From Saccopteryx bilineata (taxonomy: Eukaryota; Chordata; Mammalia; Chiroptera; Emballonuridae), in assembly GCF_036850765.1 (NCBI RefSeq), contig NC_089491.1:86956740-87020739 (forward strand): a stretch of DNA of 64,000 bases, read 5' to 3'. The notes beneath the pieces were generated by a model. The model searched no databases. It was not told the origin of the DNA and saw only the letters and a program-made list of their open reading frames with translations. The translations under genes were made by a program, and so were the position numbers. Shown piece by piece: positions 36,219 to 48,145 of this stretch; positions within the stretch are counted from its first letter, which is position 1, and each line of letters begins with the position of its first letter.

Positions 36219-37605
36219 ATAATCAAAAATTTCAGTATTTTTAAAATTAATTTAGATCTTTTTATCATTCAGAATTTCCTGAAATTCAGCTGAACAGAAG
36301 TCCTACAGCTAAAGATATAAAAAAGAAGCAACATCAATACAGCTGCCATGCAGAATGGGCTGGTAAAATTGTGAGGGATATCTCGGCTGTGGTGGTTCCC
36401 CTGAGGAGCAAAGGGTCTTAACCCTACACCACAACATTCAGCCCAAGGTTCCAGTACTGGGAAGAGAAGCCTCATAATTTCCAGATGTAAAAGCAATGTG
36501 GATTATGGCTGAGTGAGATGGAAGGCTGTGGAGTCTTGTGCATTCTTCTTTAAAGGTTCGCACATAGACTTCAGTGGACTCACTTGCTCTGAGCACCAGC
36601 ACTGGGGCAGCAACTTGAAAGACACAAGTGACATATGGGAGGAACTGAATTATCTGACATCTGGACAAAAACTGAGGGGCAACCTTCTCCCAGACACAGT
36701 GTTGACAGAAGCCATTGTTTGTTTTCTAAGCTCTCCACTCACAGAGCTGGCAGGTGAATGATATATCTGAGTCTCCATCAACCTGGCTATCACTGTTCAC
36801 CCTGCCCTGGTAATTCCCTGAGATCCTACCCTACCCAACTTTCAGGCCCAACCCAACATGTTTCCCATAACTTTTCCATAGGAATGGACTGCCTTAGCTC
36901 ATGCTTCAGACTTTCCTCAAATCTCTCAAGCAAGCTGCATCTGGCCTTGGCTTACCCCATACCTCTTGCTACATGGCTCTAAGCCTGGCACTAGAAGGAG
37001 AGGGCCTTGGTTCTCATTTTATCCTCTTTTGGGCATCTCTAAGCCCAACACAAGTATCAGCCATCTGAGATCGCTCTGTAGTTCATGCTGAGTGGCCCCA
37101 GGTAGAGCACAGGTGGTGGCTAACCTTGGCCCACAACTTTGGGAGCCCTCAGAGCCAGCACACCCAAAGCACAGCCCCAGACCTTGTCTAAGTACCACAC
37201 AACTACCTCCATAAGTGACACACTCAAAAGATAGGTTTAATAGGCACTGGCACGCCACTAAAATAAGATCTTTTGTGTGATGAGCCCCTGCACAACTGAT
37301 TCCCCACAATGGTAGCAGCTAGTCTTTGCAGTCCATTGACTTAGGATAGATCTCTCTCATTGACATACCAACAGCAGTTAAGTCTCAGCTATAGCAAGAC
37401 AGTGTACACAGCTCACACAAAGCGGGGAACAGAGATTTATGTACCTGGAGTGCTCAATTAGAGGATCAGGGAGGCTGTGCCACTAAACTGTACAGAATAA
37501 CTACTACATCAGGTCACTCTACCAAGCCCAGAAAATGTAGCAACTCTACCTAATACATAGCAGCTACCACAGAGAACCTGCCCAAATGAGGAGATAAAGA
37601 AACAT

Positions 37606-38790
37606 GTGCTAAATGAAAAAAATAGAACACGAGAAAAAGAACTAAACAACACAGAGACAAGTAATTTGTTAAATACAGAGTTCAGAAAACAGTTTATGAG
37701 GATGCTCAATGAACATAGGAGAAGAGTAGATGAACTTAAGAAGAAGTTCAATAAAGAAATAGAAAACATGAAAATAGAACTAGAACACAATAAGAAAAAC
37801 CAGTCAGAAATGAAGGATGTATTAACTGAAATGAAGCCTGAGCAGGTGGTGATGCAGTGGATAGAGCATCAGACTGGGATGCGGAGGACCCAGGTTCTAA
37901 GCCTCTACGTTGCCAGCTTGAGTGCAACTCATCTGGTTTGAACAAGGCTCACCAGTTTGAGCTCAAGATCGCTGGCTAGAGCAAGGAGTTACTCGGTCTG
38001 CTAAAGCCCTCCAGTCAAAGCACATATGAAAAAGCAATCAATGAATAACTAAGGGGCCACAAAGTAGAATTAATGCTTCTCATCTCTCTCCCTTTCTGTC
38101 TTTCTGTCCCTATTTGTCCCTCTCTCTGTCTCTGCCAGAAAAAAAAGATTACAGGGAATAACTAATGGAGTAGATGAAACAGAGGATAAAATCATAGATT
38201 TTGAATATAAAAAAGTAGAAAACTACTAAACAGAGCAGCAAAAATACCAAAAAAAGAAAAAAAAAAAATGAGGATAGTATACGAAGCCTGTGGTACAACT
38301 TCAAGCATATCAACATTATTATCATGGTGGTGCCAGAAGGTGAAGACAACAAAAAATTGAAAACTTATATGAAAAAATGATGAAAAAGTTTCTGAACCTA
38401 GTCATGCAAATTAACATACAATCCAGGAAGCACAGAGAATCTCATACAAGATAGACCCAAAGATGTCCATACCAAGACGTATCATAATTCAAATGCTAAC
38501 ATTTAAAGATAAAGAGAGAATCTTGAAAGCATCAAGAGAAAAGCAGTTAGTTACCTACAAGAGAGCTCCCACTGATTTCTCAACAGAAACTTTGCAGGCC
38601 AGAAGGGTTTGGCAAAAAATTTCAAAATTGTGAAAAGCAAGGACCCACAACCAAGGTTTCTCTACCCAACAAAGCTATTATTTAGAATCAAGGGACATAT
38701 AAAGAGCTTCCCAAATAAGAACAATCTAAAGGAATTCATGACCACCAAACCAGTATTACATGATTGTTAAAGGTTCTTCTAAAATATGAA
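37606..38790 (+). pseudogene. HAL1 ORF1 relic, split by a SINE
   Basis: The ATG at 37606 opens a frame with a Lys/Glu-rich coiled-coil region (for example RRRVDELKKKFNKEIENMKI) like the L1 ORF1p coiled coil. A SINE interrupts it at 37836. Beyond the SINE the frame is broken by stops and shifts, but REKQLVTYKRAPTDFSTETL (around 38535-38595) is the conserved ORF1 C-terminal RNA-binding region, and the HAL1-type C-terminal extension (TTKPVL-like) follows. Not functional. Confidence 0.78.
37836..38145 (+). mobile_element. tRNA-derived SINE, family 1, inside HAL1
   Basis: GCCTGAGCAGGTGGTGATGC head, TCATCTGGTTTGAACAAGGC, AAAGCACATATGAAAAAGCAATCAATG and CTCTCTCTGTCTCTGCCAG tail with a short A run. 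It splits the HAL1 ORF1 between AACTGAAATGAA and GATTACAGGGAATAACTAATGG. No clear TSD. Confidence 0.88.
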
Positions 38791-39121
38791 TAATAAATGA
38801 CAATAAATACATATTTTTTAACAATTGAAGCAAATATCAAAATAAATAAACAAACAGGACAGAAACAAACTCATAGATTCAGGAATGTTTTGACACTTGA
38901 CAGATGGTAGGGGTTTTAAAAGAATGAGTGGAAAAGGTGACACGATTAAGTACAAATTGGTAGTTATAAATTGGGAATGAAAAGTACAGCACAAGGAATA
39001 TAGTCAGTAATATTGTAATGACTATGTATGGTGTCAGATAAGTATGAGATTTATTGAGATGATCACTTCGTAAGTTATACATGGTCTAATCAATGGGCTG
39101 TATACCTGAAACTAATATATA

Positions 39122-39194
39122 CTGCTCACAAAAATTAGGAGATATTTTATAGCTTCATATTCATTTTGAAATATTTCCTAATCTTTGTGAGCAG
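39122..39194 (+). mobile_element. 73-bp MITE with TA target duplication, in the HAL1 3'UTR
   Basis: Near-palindromic: left CTGCTCACAAAAATTAGGAG and right end complement CTGCTCACAAAGATTAGGAA, about 24-bp inverted repeats with 2 mismatches. TA dinucleotides lie directly outside (39120-39121 and 39195-39196). Removing it together with one TA restores the expected HAL1 3' end. TA duplication and this form of terminal repeat point to a Tc1/mariner-type non-autonomous element. Confidence 0.85.
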
Positions 39195-39399
39195 TATATC
39201 TTGTATGTCAACTATAATTGAAAAGTAAAAAATTATTTAAATAATTTATGATTTTAGTATTTTGTTCATTGAATATTTCATTTATGCTAAAGTGAAATAA
39301 AACAGAATATAATTTTGAATGTATAACATGATGTTATTTATCTTGAAAATACACATGGAAAGTTTTGAAATAAAAATCTGGTTTAAATGTTAGCAGTGG

Positions 39400-39761
39400 T
39401 ATCATAAACTGACTGTGCTCTCCCAAAACTCATGTTGAAATCTTACCCCCTAAAGTAATTATACCACTGGGAGGTAATTATATCATGAGAGTAGAGCTCT
39501 CATAAATGAATTAGTGTTCTTATATACAAACCACGGAGAGTTCATTTTTCCAATATTTGAGGACACAGACAGACAATAACTATCTATGAAACAGGATTCC
39601 ATCTTTCATCAAAAACCAAATTTGCATCTGCCTCAATTTTGGATTTCCCAGACTTTAGAATTGTTAAAGAAAACAGTCCTTGTTTATAAGACATCCAATT
39701 TTTAGTATTTTGTTATAATGGCCCCAATAGACTAAGACAAGTGGCTTCTACTATGTAATAA
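39400..39761 (+). repeat. MaLR (MLT1/MST-type) LTR
   Basis: CCAAAACTCATGTTGAAATCTTACCCCC, GAGGTAATTATATCATGAGAG, TCATAAATGAATTAGTG, GAGGACACAGACAG, TTGGATTTCCCAGACTTTAG and TATTTTGTTATAATGGCCCCAATAGACTAAGACAAG follow the mammalian MaLR LTR consensus in order. An ancient solo LTR without coding capacity. Confidence 0.8.
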
Positions 39762-39770
39762 TATTTTAAT

Positions 39771-40161
39771 TGTTTGACCAAACAGTGGCGCAGTGGATAG
39801 AGTGTTGGTCTGGGACACTGAGGACCTAGGTTCAAAATCCTAAGGTTGCCAACTTGAGCACAGGCTCACCAGCCTGAGTGTGATGGGATCATAGACATAA
39901 CCCCATGGTTGCTGTCTTGACCCCAAAGGTCGCTGTCTTAAAGCCCAAGGTCACTGGCTTGAACCCAAGGTTGCTGGCTTGAGTAAGGGTTCACTGGCTC
40001 AGCTAGAGCCCTCTGGTTAAGGCACATATGAGAAAACAATCAATGAATAATTAAATTCCTGCAACTAGGAGTTGATGCTTTTCATCTCTCTCCCTTCCTG
40101 TCTGTCCCTCTCTTTCTCTCTCTCCCTCTTACACACATATACAAAAAAAAAAAAAAAAAAA
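39771..40161 (+). mobile_element. tRNA-derived SINE, family 1, long variant
   Basis: TGTTTGACCAAACAGTGGCGCAG head, then GGATCATAGACATAACCCCATGG and four copies of an approximately 20-bp unit (A(A)GGT(C/T)(G/A)CTGGCTTGAACCC), the GGCACATATGAGAAAACAATC block, a pyrimidine tail and a poly-A of 19. Same subfamily as 7306 and 11266. TSD unclear. Confidence 0.88.
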
Positions 40162-42160
40162 GTCAGTGTTTTATTCATTATTACTCTGATCTTCAAAAAA
40201 ATTTTATTATTTAATAATTAGTCTGCCAAGTATTCTGTAATAAATAATGAAAGTTTAAGAGACTGTGAGTTGGTCTACAGGCACAACACACATGTACACT
40301 CACATGGACTCAAGGCAACAATCTAATTGTCAAGATGGAAGGCACTGGGAAGTAAACACAATCCATAGAGTGTGACTTCCTCTTCACTTGGAATTCTGTG
40401 GGGATTATATTTATCTAAAATCCTCTGCTGATTAAAATGAAAATATCTTTTGAATCTGTATGCAAAACACACTCGACTGCTTTCATCCAGATCCTTCAAG
40501 TGTTTTGATAAATAATATCCTCTGATTGTGTTTTGTAAAGGAAGCTAACTGGGGGAAGAGATCAGAATGGTGACTAACTTAGAAATAAGGGAACAATTTT
40601 CAAACAGCAAGTATCCTCCAAATAAATAATGTGTGACTCTCCACGACTCACACTTTGACAGCTGGTTGTCACTTTATTTTATCAAGCTGAGGGCTTTCCT
40701 CCTGATTAGGTCACCTGCCTTGATGATCATAATTTTTACTGTTACAAAAACAAGGAAACCACAATAAAGCAATGATAATAACAAAGCCTGTGAGGCACTG
40801 ACATCACTTTCATCTCTGCAAGTTGTATGGTTTTGTAAATTACCTCTACTTTGTAAATGTTCAAAGGCATACTACTGGCTTTCTTTTCAAACTGGAGCTT
40901 TTATCTAACAAATGATGCCATCAAAATCAGACAGTGGTAGGAGTTCCTTTACCTCCCTCCTGGCAAAATACTTTCATCATTATTCTCAAACTGGTGAAGT
41001 TTGAACTGTACATTCCAGAGAGAAAAGACAGTGTATGGTTTACCTTTAAGGATGCTCTGTTCATGCACTGTGGAGTTGAGTGTGGAAATTCTGTAATGAT
41101 TCTGGACAGGTAAGTAGTTCATATCAATAATTCTAAGCCTTTCCTTCTTGAAACTACATTTATCTCAGTTATTCAGTTTGGGACGAACCATGAGGTGTAA
41201 TCACTATAAAGCCACACAGCCATTTTCTACAACTTTCTTGAAAGCTCTTACATTCCAGATGCCTTTCCTCCTTTACAGTTCTCACCATCAACGTATCTCT
41301 TGTGAGTAATTTTCCGTATTTAGCTGTATGTAAGCAGGTCACTCTAGTCTCTCTCTTGAAGCCTATGGGAACCAAACACTCAGGCCATTTACTTTAGAGG
41401 GAAACAGAGAGATATACAGAAAATTACAAACTTGGGGATGTTAAAAAATGTTTGAGACATGCTCCTTGGTTAATAATCCCTGACTCCCTTCTGGGGTGGT
41501 AACTAGACACCATATTGTTTTTATGGCTCCAAAAAGAGCAATATTTCCCCATTGTAAACCAAAGAGGCAATCCATGTCATGAAAACAAATGTCTGTTTCC
41601 CTCCTTTGGGCAGTATATATGTCTGGGGATTTACACTGGCTGGTAATACTCATTTTCTTAAGCATCTATACCTTACTTGAAATTCCATTTGAACATTTTT
41701 TACCTATCTAGAGTGTCAGGGAGAATAGTAGATTATTTATGTCCCATCTTTTACCTAAATGATTTATATAGGGATAAATGTATTATTGGTTTCTTGGAAA
41801 TTCTTCAATGCTTTAATTTAGCACACAGTAGAATTTGTAACTTAACGAAAACAGGTACTTTTCTAAACTCTACCTCTTACATACACACAAAAAAAATTCT
41901 GAAATAATGTGGACTGAACCATAATACACTATAAAGGAAAAAGATATCTATAGACATTGTATGATCATTGAAATTTTAGCTGTCTATAACTCACAATTTT
42001 TATATAACTTTTGTTTTAAATATGTAAAAACTCTGTATAAAAACAGAACTTCTGATTTTTATTAAAATTAGATGTAAATATTTCAGATAACACTTTATTT
42101 TTTGTTTGTCAGAAATTTACTGCACATTATCTCTGGTGGTATCTATTATTTATGTTAATA
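40162..42160. other. No gene or clear repeat recognised
   Basis: About 2 kb of mixed composition without SINEs. Frames of 68-76 residues on both strands have no domain. Could be unique sequence. Confidence 0.45.
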
Positions 42161-42182
42161 TTAAAATTATGTATCACTTTTA

Positions 42183-42782
42183 GAAAAATATCCTAAGAAT
42201 AGCAAATCACTGATTCAAAAGAAGATATACACCCCTATGTTTATTGCAGCATTGTTTACAATAGCCAAGATCTGTAAACAGTTCAACTGTCTGTCAGTAG
42301 ATGAGTGGATTAAAAAGCTATGGCACATTTATACAATGGAATACTACGCAGCCATGAAAAATAAGGAAATCTTACCTTTTGTGATGGCAGGGATGAACCT
42401 GGAGATCATTGTGCTAAGTAAAATCAGCCAGGCAGAGCAAGAAAAAAATCATGTGATCTCATTTATATGTGGAATCTAATGAACAAAGTAAACTGAGGAA
42501 AGGAATAGAGGCAGAAGCAGGGTCACAGTGAGCAGGGGGAAAGCAGTCATAGGGAAGGGGGAGGTGGGGATGGGATCAGAGAAGGTGAAGGGATTAGTGA
42601 AATTATATATACATAACACATAGATACAGATAACAGGACAGCAAATCTCAGAGCAAAAGGAAGTGGGAGTTAGGGGGAGGGGGTAGAGGGAGTATAATGG
42701 GGGAGATGGGGGTGGGGTGAGGGTTTTATATTGAGTGGGACACTGAGTTCATATTAACACAATAAATTAAAATTAAAAAGAA
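42183..42782 (+). mobile_element. 5'-truncated LINE-1 with 3' end of ORF2
   Basis: ORF2 C-terminal coding sequence followed by a G-rich 3'UTR (42500-42720, many GGGG runs) and an AATAAATTAAAATTAAAAAG tail. TSD AAAATTA(T/A)GTATCA(C/T)TTT about 42163-42180 and 42784-42800 with few mismatches. Its 3'UTR differs from that of the copy at 20043, so a different L1 subfamily. Confidence 0.88.
42237..42479 (+). pseudogene. LINE-1 ORF2 C-terminal fragment
   Basis: The 80-residue frame (MFIAALFTIAKICKQFNCLS...) with DEWIKKLWHIYTMEYYAAMK is the well-known C-terminal end of L1 ORF2, downstream of the reverse transcriptase. The frame is open to a TAA stop but lacks EN and RT, so it is a truncated remnant. 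Confidence 0.9.
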
Positions 42783-42802
42783 AAAATTAAGTATCATTTT
42801 CA

Positions 42803-44735
42803 GTGTAACCATTGAATTATAAAATTGAAAATTAATACAGAGACATGCAGGTGATAGTGTATTTATCCTATTACTCAAGCTTTTTGTTACTCATCAAAAT
42901 TATTCAGATTGTATGGTGTGAGTCCAAAAGTAAAAATTAGTAATCACAAAGTTATATGTATTTTTTTAGTATTTATTTTTATGAATTCAGAGAAATTAAT
43001 GTTTACAGAAAAAAATCTATTAGCAAATTCTGATTTTTGTGTTTCTAGTCACCAGAACTATCATTCTAGGAACTGCTAATAGCGCAAGTTCTGTCACTAA
43101 CAAGTTGGCCAAGTAATAGAAATTATTTTATCTTCTATCACCTTCATATCTGAACTACAAAATATGGAAACCAGTAGGTATTGTCTAAAGTAATTTGGTC
43201 CTAATATTTTGGATATAGCATAGATACTCTACCAAGATTATGTGTCTTTTATTTAGATGTGCGGATTAAAATGAAAAGCTCTAACACCCTAAAAGGACTT
43301 CTTCTGCAATCTAATTGGGGATCCTACACAATTCAAGAAGAATGATTACTATATGACTTCCCAGATTTAAATATTCTAACTTCTGCATTTATATTGCATA
43401 TGACATAAATTTCAGGTACAGAAATATAATTCTTCTAGTTTCCTCTCCACGATTGAAGAGTAAGATGTCTTTCTGTGGAATATTAAAAGTACAACATTGA
43501 TTTTTTGGCTAAGTAATTTTATTGTTTAAACACATGAATTGCTGCAATTTTCAGAATGCATTAAATAACTAGTGATCAGTCATTTGATAATCGCATTCAG
43601 TCAATGGTCAAGACATGCAGGAAAATGATAGAATAAGTTTCTACAAATCTTAAAGTGGCTTGATAGCCCTAGGATATTGTGTTCCCCTTGAACCTAGAAT
43701 AAAAAAATTTGAATAAAGGAAATGACTCAGGTGGAAAGGACAAATGGGGTGAATGTTCAAGCATTTCTACTTTAGGGAAGACAGAGTCATATGTCAATAT
43801 TTTAAAGGTTTTCAGAAAGGGCATTCAGCTTAAATCCATACAGAAACTAGCTTATTTCTGTAGGTGAAACTTTTGACAATTATATCAAACAAACCTTTGT
43901 GAAGAGCAAAATGAGGCAGAATAATCAATGGATTCATCTTTTCCACACAAAGCATGATCTACTGATGAGCTACATAACAATTTGTTGGGAATGCAGAAAC
44001 TCAACTACCCTTCCTCCAGAGCTACTAAATCATAATATACTTTACCAGATGGATATATAGTTTAAAGTTTGAAAAACACTTGTTTGAAATCCTTTTAACT
44101 TTATACACCTCATTCCCCCCAAATCAGCCCTAAGCGGCTAATAATTAGTGTGCACTTTTTCTGTATTTCATAACAAATTTTTCTAGTATGGAGAAGATCT
44201 TTTCCAGAAGAGGTTTTTCTCATCTCATTTTCCCCTGAAGGTCAGAGACCAGCAAACAAGGTAATGTTCGAGGTAAGAGTTACTTCTCCACCTCCACACC
44301 AGGCCTGTTTCCTACTCTTATGTTTGCATTTGGAAGTCACCTTTGGAAAAGAAGTGAAGCTGCCAGGCTCATCGCTCTACACCTCAAACACGTTTATGTT
44401 AAATCCTAGTCTCCAGGTAGATCTTCCGGCACTGATAATTTCAAAATTTTAAGGAAATAAAAAGTGGTTATTTTCCATGAAAATAAACATTTGGGGCTTT
44501 TTTGTTTTTCCTTATTAAGAAAAGCTCCCTTATTTATTGTAAACTTTCATGGCTCAATCACAGAAGCTTCTCTGTCTATGATCAAAATGCCTTTTTATTT
44601 CTGGACTTAACACAAACTCTTTCCCCTCTATAATACAAACTCAGCCAGGTTTGTTTTTGTTGAGTTTAAGAGAAACATGGTATTTTCTATAGCACTCATC
44701 GAATGTGTAATACATTCTCAATTGTGACACTGATG
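42803..44735. other. Unassigned AT-rich DNA
   Basis: No recognisable gene or repeat; short frames only. Confidence 0.45.
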
Positions 44736-44739
44736 ATTA

Positions 44740-44925
44740 CTATCTCGATGCTAGAAAGCAGAAAGTATGTTTTATTTCTGTGATTCCATTTGCTTAGCGC
44801 ACTGCCTGACCCATGGTAAGCACTTAAAATATTGGCAGATTAAATGAATAAAAGAATAAGAGACTCAAAGAGGTTAAGTAATTGTTCAAAATGTCACACA
44901 AACATAAGCTGAGCTGTTTCTAATT
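44740..44925 (+). repeat. MIR/L2-like fragment
   Basis: TTGCTTAGCGCACTGCCTGACCCATGGTAAGCACTTAAAATATT ... TTAAATGAATAAA matches the shared 3' end of MIR and L2; AGAGGTTAAGTAATTGTTCAAAATGTCACAC, just after it, is a MIR core piece in the other orientation. Confidence 0.6.
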
Positions 44926-45574
44926 ATATTATATATTCTATGCTTTTTCTTTTAAATATACTAAAGTTTTAACAACCTGGCTGCATCCCAAACCAATTCC
45001 ATGAGAATCTCTAGATATAGACCCTTGCATTGGTATCATTAAGGTCCTCCAAATATTCTTGTCTGAAGCTATGGTTGAGAGTCACACACTGTACTTTAAT
45101 GTCTCTTCTAATATAATGACACAAAACTTCCAGTATAATAAACAGAACAGCAATTGAGAAAGTCAAAATAAACATGTCAACACAAGGAATGAAAATTATT
45201 CAGTCTAAAGTAATGAAATATCAAAAGTAACTTACCTGTCTTTAACTATTTGAGAGGTTTTCTTTTATTACTGGAATTAGATTCATTCCATGTATTCTTA
45301 GGAGGTAGAACCTAGCCATATGTATGCAAATTTCAGGAAGGCAGCTTGGGACTCACTTTAAGGAAAAAGCCTTTTTAGATCTTTAACAGTGAAAATATAT
45401 TGGACCAATTTTGGAAGTTATGAGGTGTTTAAGTTAAACTTCTTGGGGTTGGGGGTGGTGGAAGAGTACACATGCTGAATTAGATTAGTTAGAGTATAGC
45501 CACATGGGATTCTGTGATTCTATGTCTCTGAATAGCCATACTTTTTAAAAATTATCAAGTAGTAATAATACCAA

Positions 45575-45830
45575 CAATAATAATAGTAAGCATTCATTGA
45601 ATGTTTATTGTGGGCCAAGCATTTCTTACACAATGTCATCACAGCATTACCTCTGATAAACCTCACAATAATTTGATATGGTAGAATAATTAATAGCCAT
45701 ATTTTAATGAGGAACAAATGTAGAGAGATTAATAAACCTATAAAAAGTAATTAGCCAGAAATTATTGAAACATGGATTCAAACTTAAGCAGTCTAACCTT
45801 GAAGTCTAAACTTTAGGTCATTTGGTTCTG
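45575..45830 (-). repeat. MIR, near full length
   Basis: AAGCATTCATTGAATGTTTATTGTGGGCCAAGC, then AATGAGGAACAAATGTAGAG, GAAACATGGATTCAAACTTAAGCAGTCT: the full reversed MIR order. Confidence 0.75.
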
Positions 45831-46479
45831 ATCATCCATAAAAATTGTTGATATTTATCAAACAATTGAATACTAATGTTACTTTTATAGGCATGCCTAC
45901 TTTTATATATATGAACAAAGCCATTAGGGAAAAAAAATCAAATTTAATTCTTTGCTTAAAATGAGAGATCAGAACCACATATTTGATTCAGCAAAGGATG
46001 AAACTCTGTTTTGATGGGTGTTAAAGATCCACGTTTGATCTCCCCTTTGAGTGATAAAGGACCAACTGGGGTGCAGTTTCTCAATACCTCAACTCAGAAG
46101 TTTCACTAAAAAATGTTTTATAATCTTCTAATTAACATTGTCAAAAATTGTGAATGACAATAAATAACTTTGTTTTTTTGGGATCTTCCTAGAGCTTGCG
46201 TTATTAGATCTGTATTAAATCCACAGCTGAATTAGTTTTGATACTCCAGGGCTAGTGGGGTTGTCTCATGTTCATTATTATATGGTTAAACATACTTAAG
46301 ATGTATGTCTGTATATATTCTCGTGAAATGGATAGTTTTGGATATGTACCATTTTATTATTATTGCAGAAAGTATATTCTCTGAGGAAAAAATAAGAAGT
46401 TAAATACCTTTGCTTTCAGGTTAGAATATAAAAGATATCGTTCTGATTAACTTTGTGAGCTTTCAAGCTTGTTCTTAGA

Positions 46480-46622
46480 ATTTCAGTTTATTCTTATCCA
46501 AAGTGAAGAAAATGATGCCAATTTCAACAGATTCAATGAGGATTAAACGAAATAATTATCTAAAATACTTGGCACATTTCCTGGTTCTCAGCATATGTTA
46601 AGTAAATTTTAATTGCCTTTCC
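46480..46622 (+). repeat. MIR fragment
   Basis: AATGAGGATTAAACGAAATAATTATCTAAAATACTTGGCACATTTCCTGG ... CAGCATATGTTAAGTAAAT follows the MIR 3' half. Confidence 0.7.
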
Positions 46623-48005
46623 TTAACTCTTTTTTTTGTTCCATCATTTTTTAAATAGGCCAATAAAACTGCTTGACTTATTCCATAGTTCAGTTGTAAA
46701 GCTAAAAACTGAATTTATATATGTTCAAATATTATGAAAAGTATAATTTACTGTTTATAATCATAACTATTAGTCATTCCTAGTTTAATGATTTAGTTGT
46801 CTATCACTGTTTAGGTGTTTTATATTTTGATACTCTAGGAAAAATTTATATGTGTATACTCAGTTTAAAGCACTTTGAAGATATTACTGAGAAAAAAAAT
46901 CTACATAAAGTTAGATATCCAGCCATGTTTTCCCAGAGAGCAAAAGAACTTGAAACACTAAAAATAAATAAATAAATAGACTGTATTCTGTTGATATTTG
47001 TTCTCATCTTCCTGCACAGTTCCAGTACTGAGCAAGGGAAGTCACTCTGAGAGCTAAAGGAGGTCTCTTCTCTTCAGTTTAGTCTTACTTGGCATGAAGT
47101 TCCCATTGCCATTGTCTACAGTGTGTGAATATTTCTGCTGGTATCAGGAAAATTGACCCATCCCTCCTCTTATTCAAGTTTTCTTAAGTCCTGATTCTCT
47201 CACTTCTCTTTTCCTCATAAATATAAGCTTCATCTTCATGCCTGCATTATTTTAATAAAATTAGAAACTTTTGCTACAATAATGAACTGCTTGTGCTGTA
47301 GTTTTCTTTACTAGAATTGCATGCACAGAAAGAATGCAAGTTTGGTGTGGAGTTAGGCCAATAGTTCAAATGAAAAACTGCAGAATAAAAGAAGTGTAGT
47401 CATTTTTCTCCAAATAAAATATGTTTGCATTCACTTGAGAGTAACAAAGAGACAGAACTATGTTTGAGAAAGTATATTTATAATTATGAAGTTTTAAACA
47501 AATAGGGCAAAGTACAAGCTGTGATGAGTTGTTTTGTTTAGTACTACATACCTGAAATTATTAATAAAAGGAATAGAACTTAGTTATTTATATATATATA
47601 TATATATAATCAAGGAGAGAATGACTACATTAATTTTTACCTCAACACCTTACACTAGCAGAAAAAATAGAATTAAATTTTCCAGGGAATAGGAGTGAAT
47701 TCCAATGTAACCAACTTAATAAAACTAAATAAAGCATTATCACAGACAAAAAGAATAGTTTGGTGACTATGTCTTGCTATACATGACTTTTTCAAATGTT
47801 TTAAAAATTCAATTTAAAAACTAGCTTGTGCAGTTAAAGAATCAATGTCATCTTTCAGTTACTGCATGTGTTCTGGCAGCAACTACCACTCTGCCTTGGC
47901 TTCAGGAGTAGGAAGACAGGGATTTTATATTGCAAATTTTGAAAATACATTGTGGAAAGATAAAAGCTCTGCTGAGTGTTTAATTATATATATATATATT
48001 TTATT
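46623..48005. other. AT-rich DNA with (TA)n runs; nothing recognised
   Basis: (TA)n at about 47590-47609 and 47984-47999, (AATA)n at 46963-46978. No gene. Confidence 0.45.
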
Positions 48006-48024
48006 GTTGTTGAGAAAACTAATT

Positions 48025-48145
48025 AAACAGGGTGACATTGATCAATAAGAGTACATAGGCTTCAGGTAAACACTTATATAGCATTTGAACTGTTAATTAT
48101 GTTATATACCCATCATTTTCCATTATTTTAAATATCCAAACCTCC
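48025..48145 (-). repeat. Antisense LINE-1 3' end fragment
   Basis: ACAGGGTGACATTGATCAATAAGAGTACATAGG ... GTTATATACCCATCATTTTCC is the reverse of an L1 3'UTR end. Confidence 0.65.

Larger units (their letters stand above)
36270..39245 (+). mobile_element. HAL1 (half-L1) retrotransposon, near full length
   Basis: A LINE-1 derivative with 5'UTR (about 36270-37605, less AT-rich, with many CAGC/CCCA motifs), an ORF1 relic (37606-38790) and a 3'UTR ending CCTGAAACTAATATA...TGTCAACTATAATTGAAAAG (39225). There is no ORF2 between ORF1 and the 3'UTR, which is the defining feature of HAL1; such elements borrow L1 enzymes. It carries two later insertions: a SINE (37836-38145) and a 73-bp MITE (39122-39194). 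Confidence 0.78.

Noticed and set aside
36270..37605. Less AT-rich block as a possible exon cluster or promoter
   Set aside because: It leads directly into HAL1 ORF1 and matches the position and character of an L1-type 5'UTR.
37606..37941. 111-residue frame with coiled coil as a possible host gene
   Set aside because: It is the start of HAL1 ORF1, and its last part reads into an inserted SINE.
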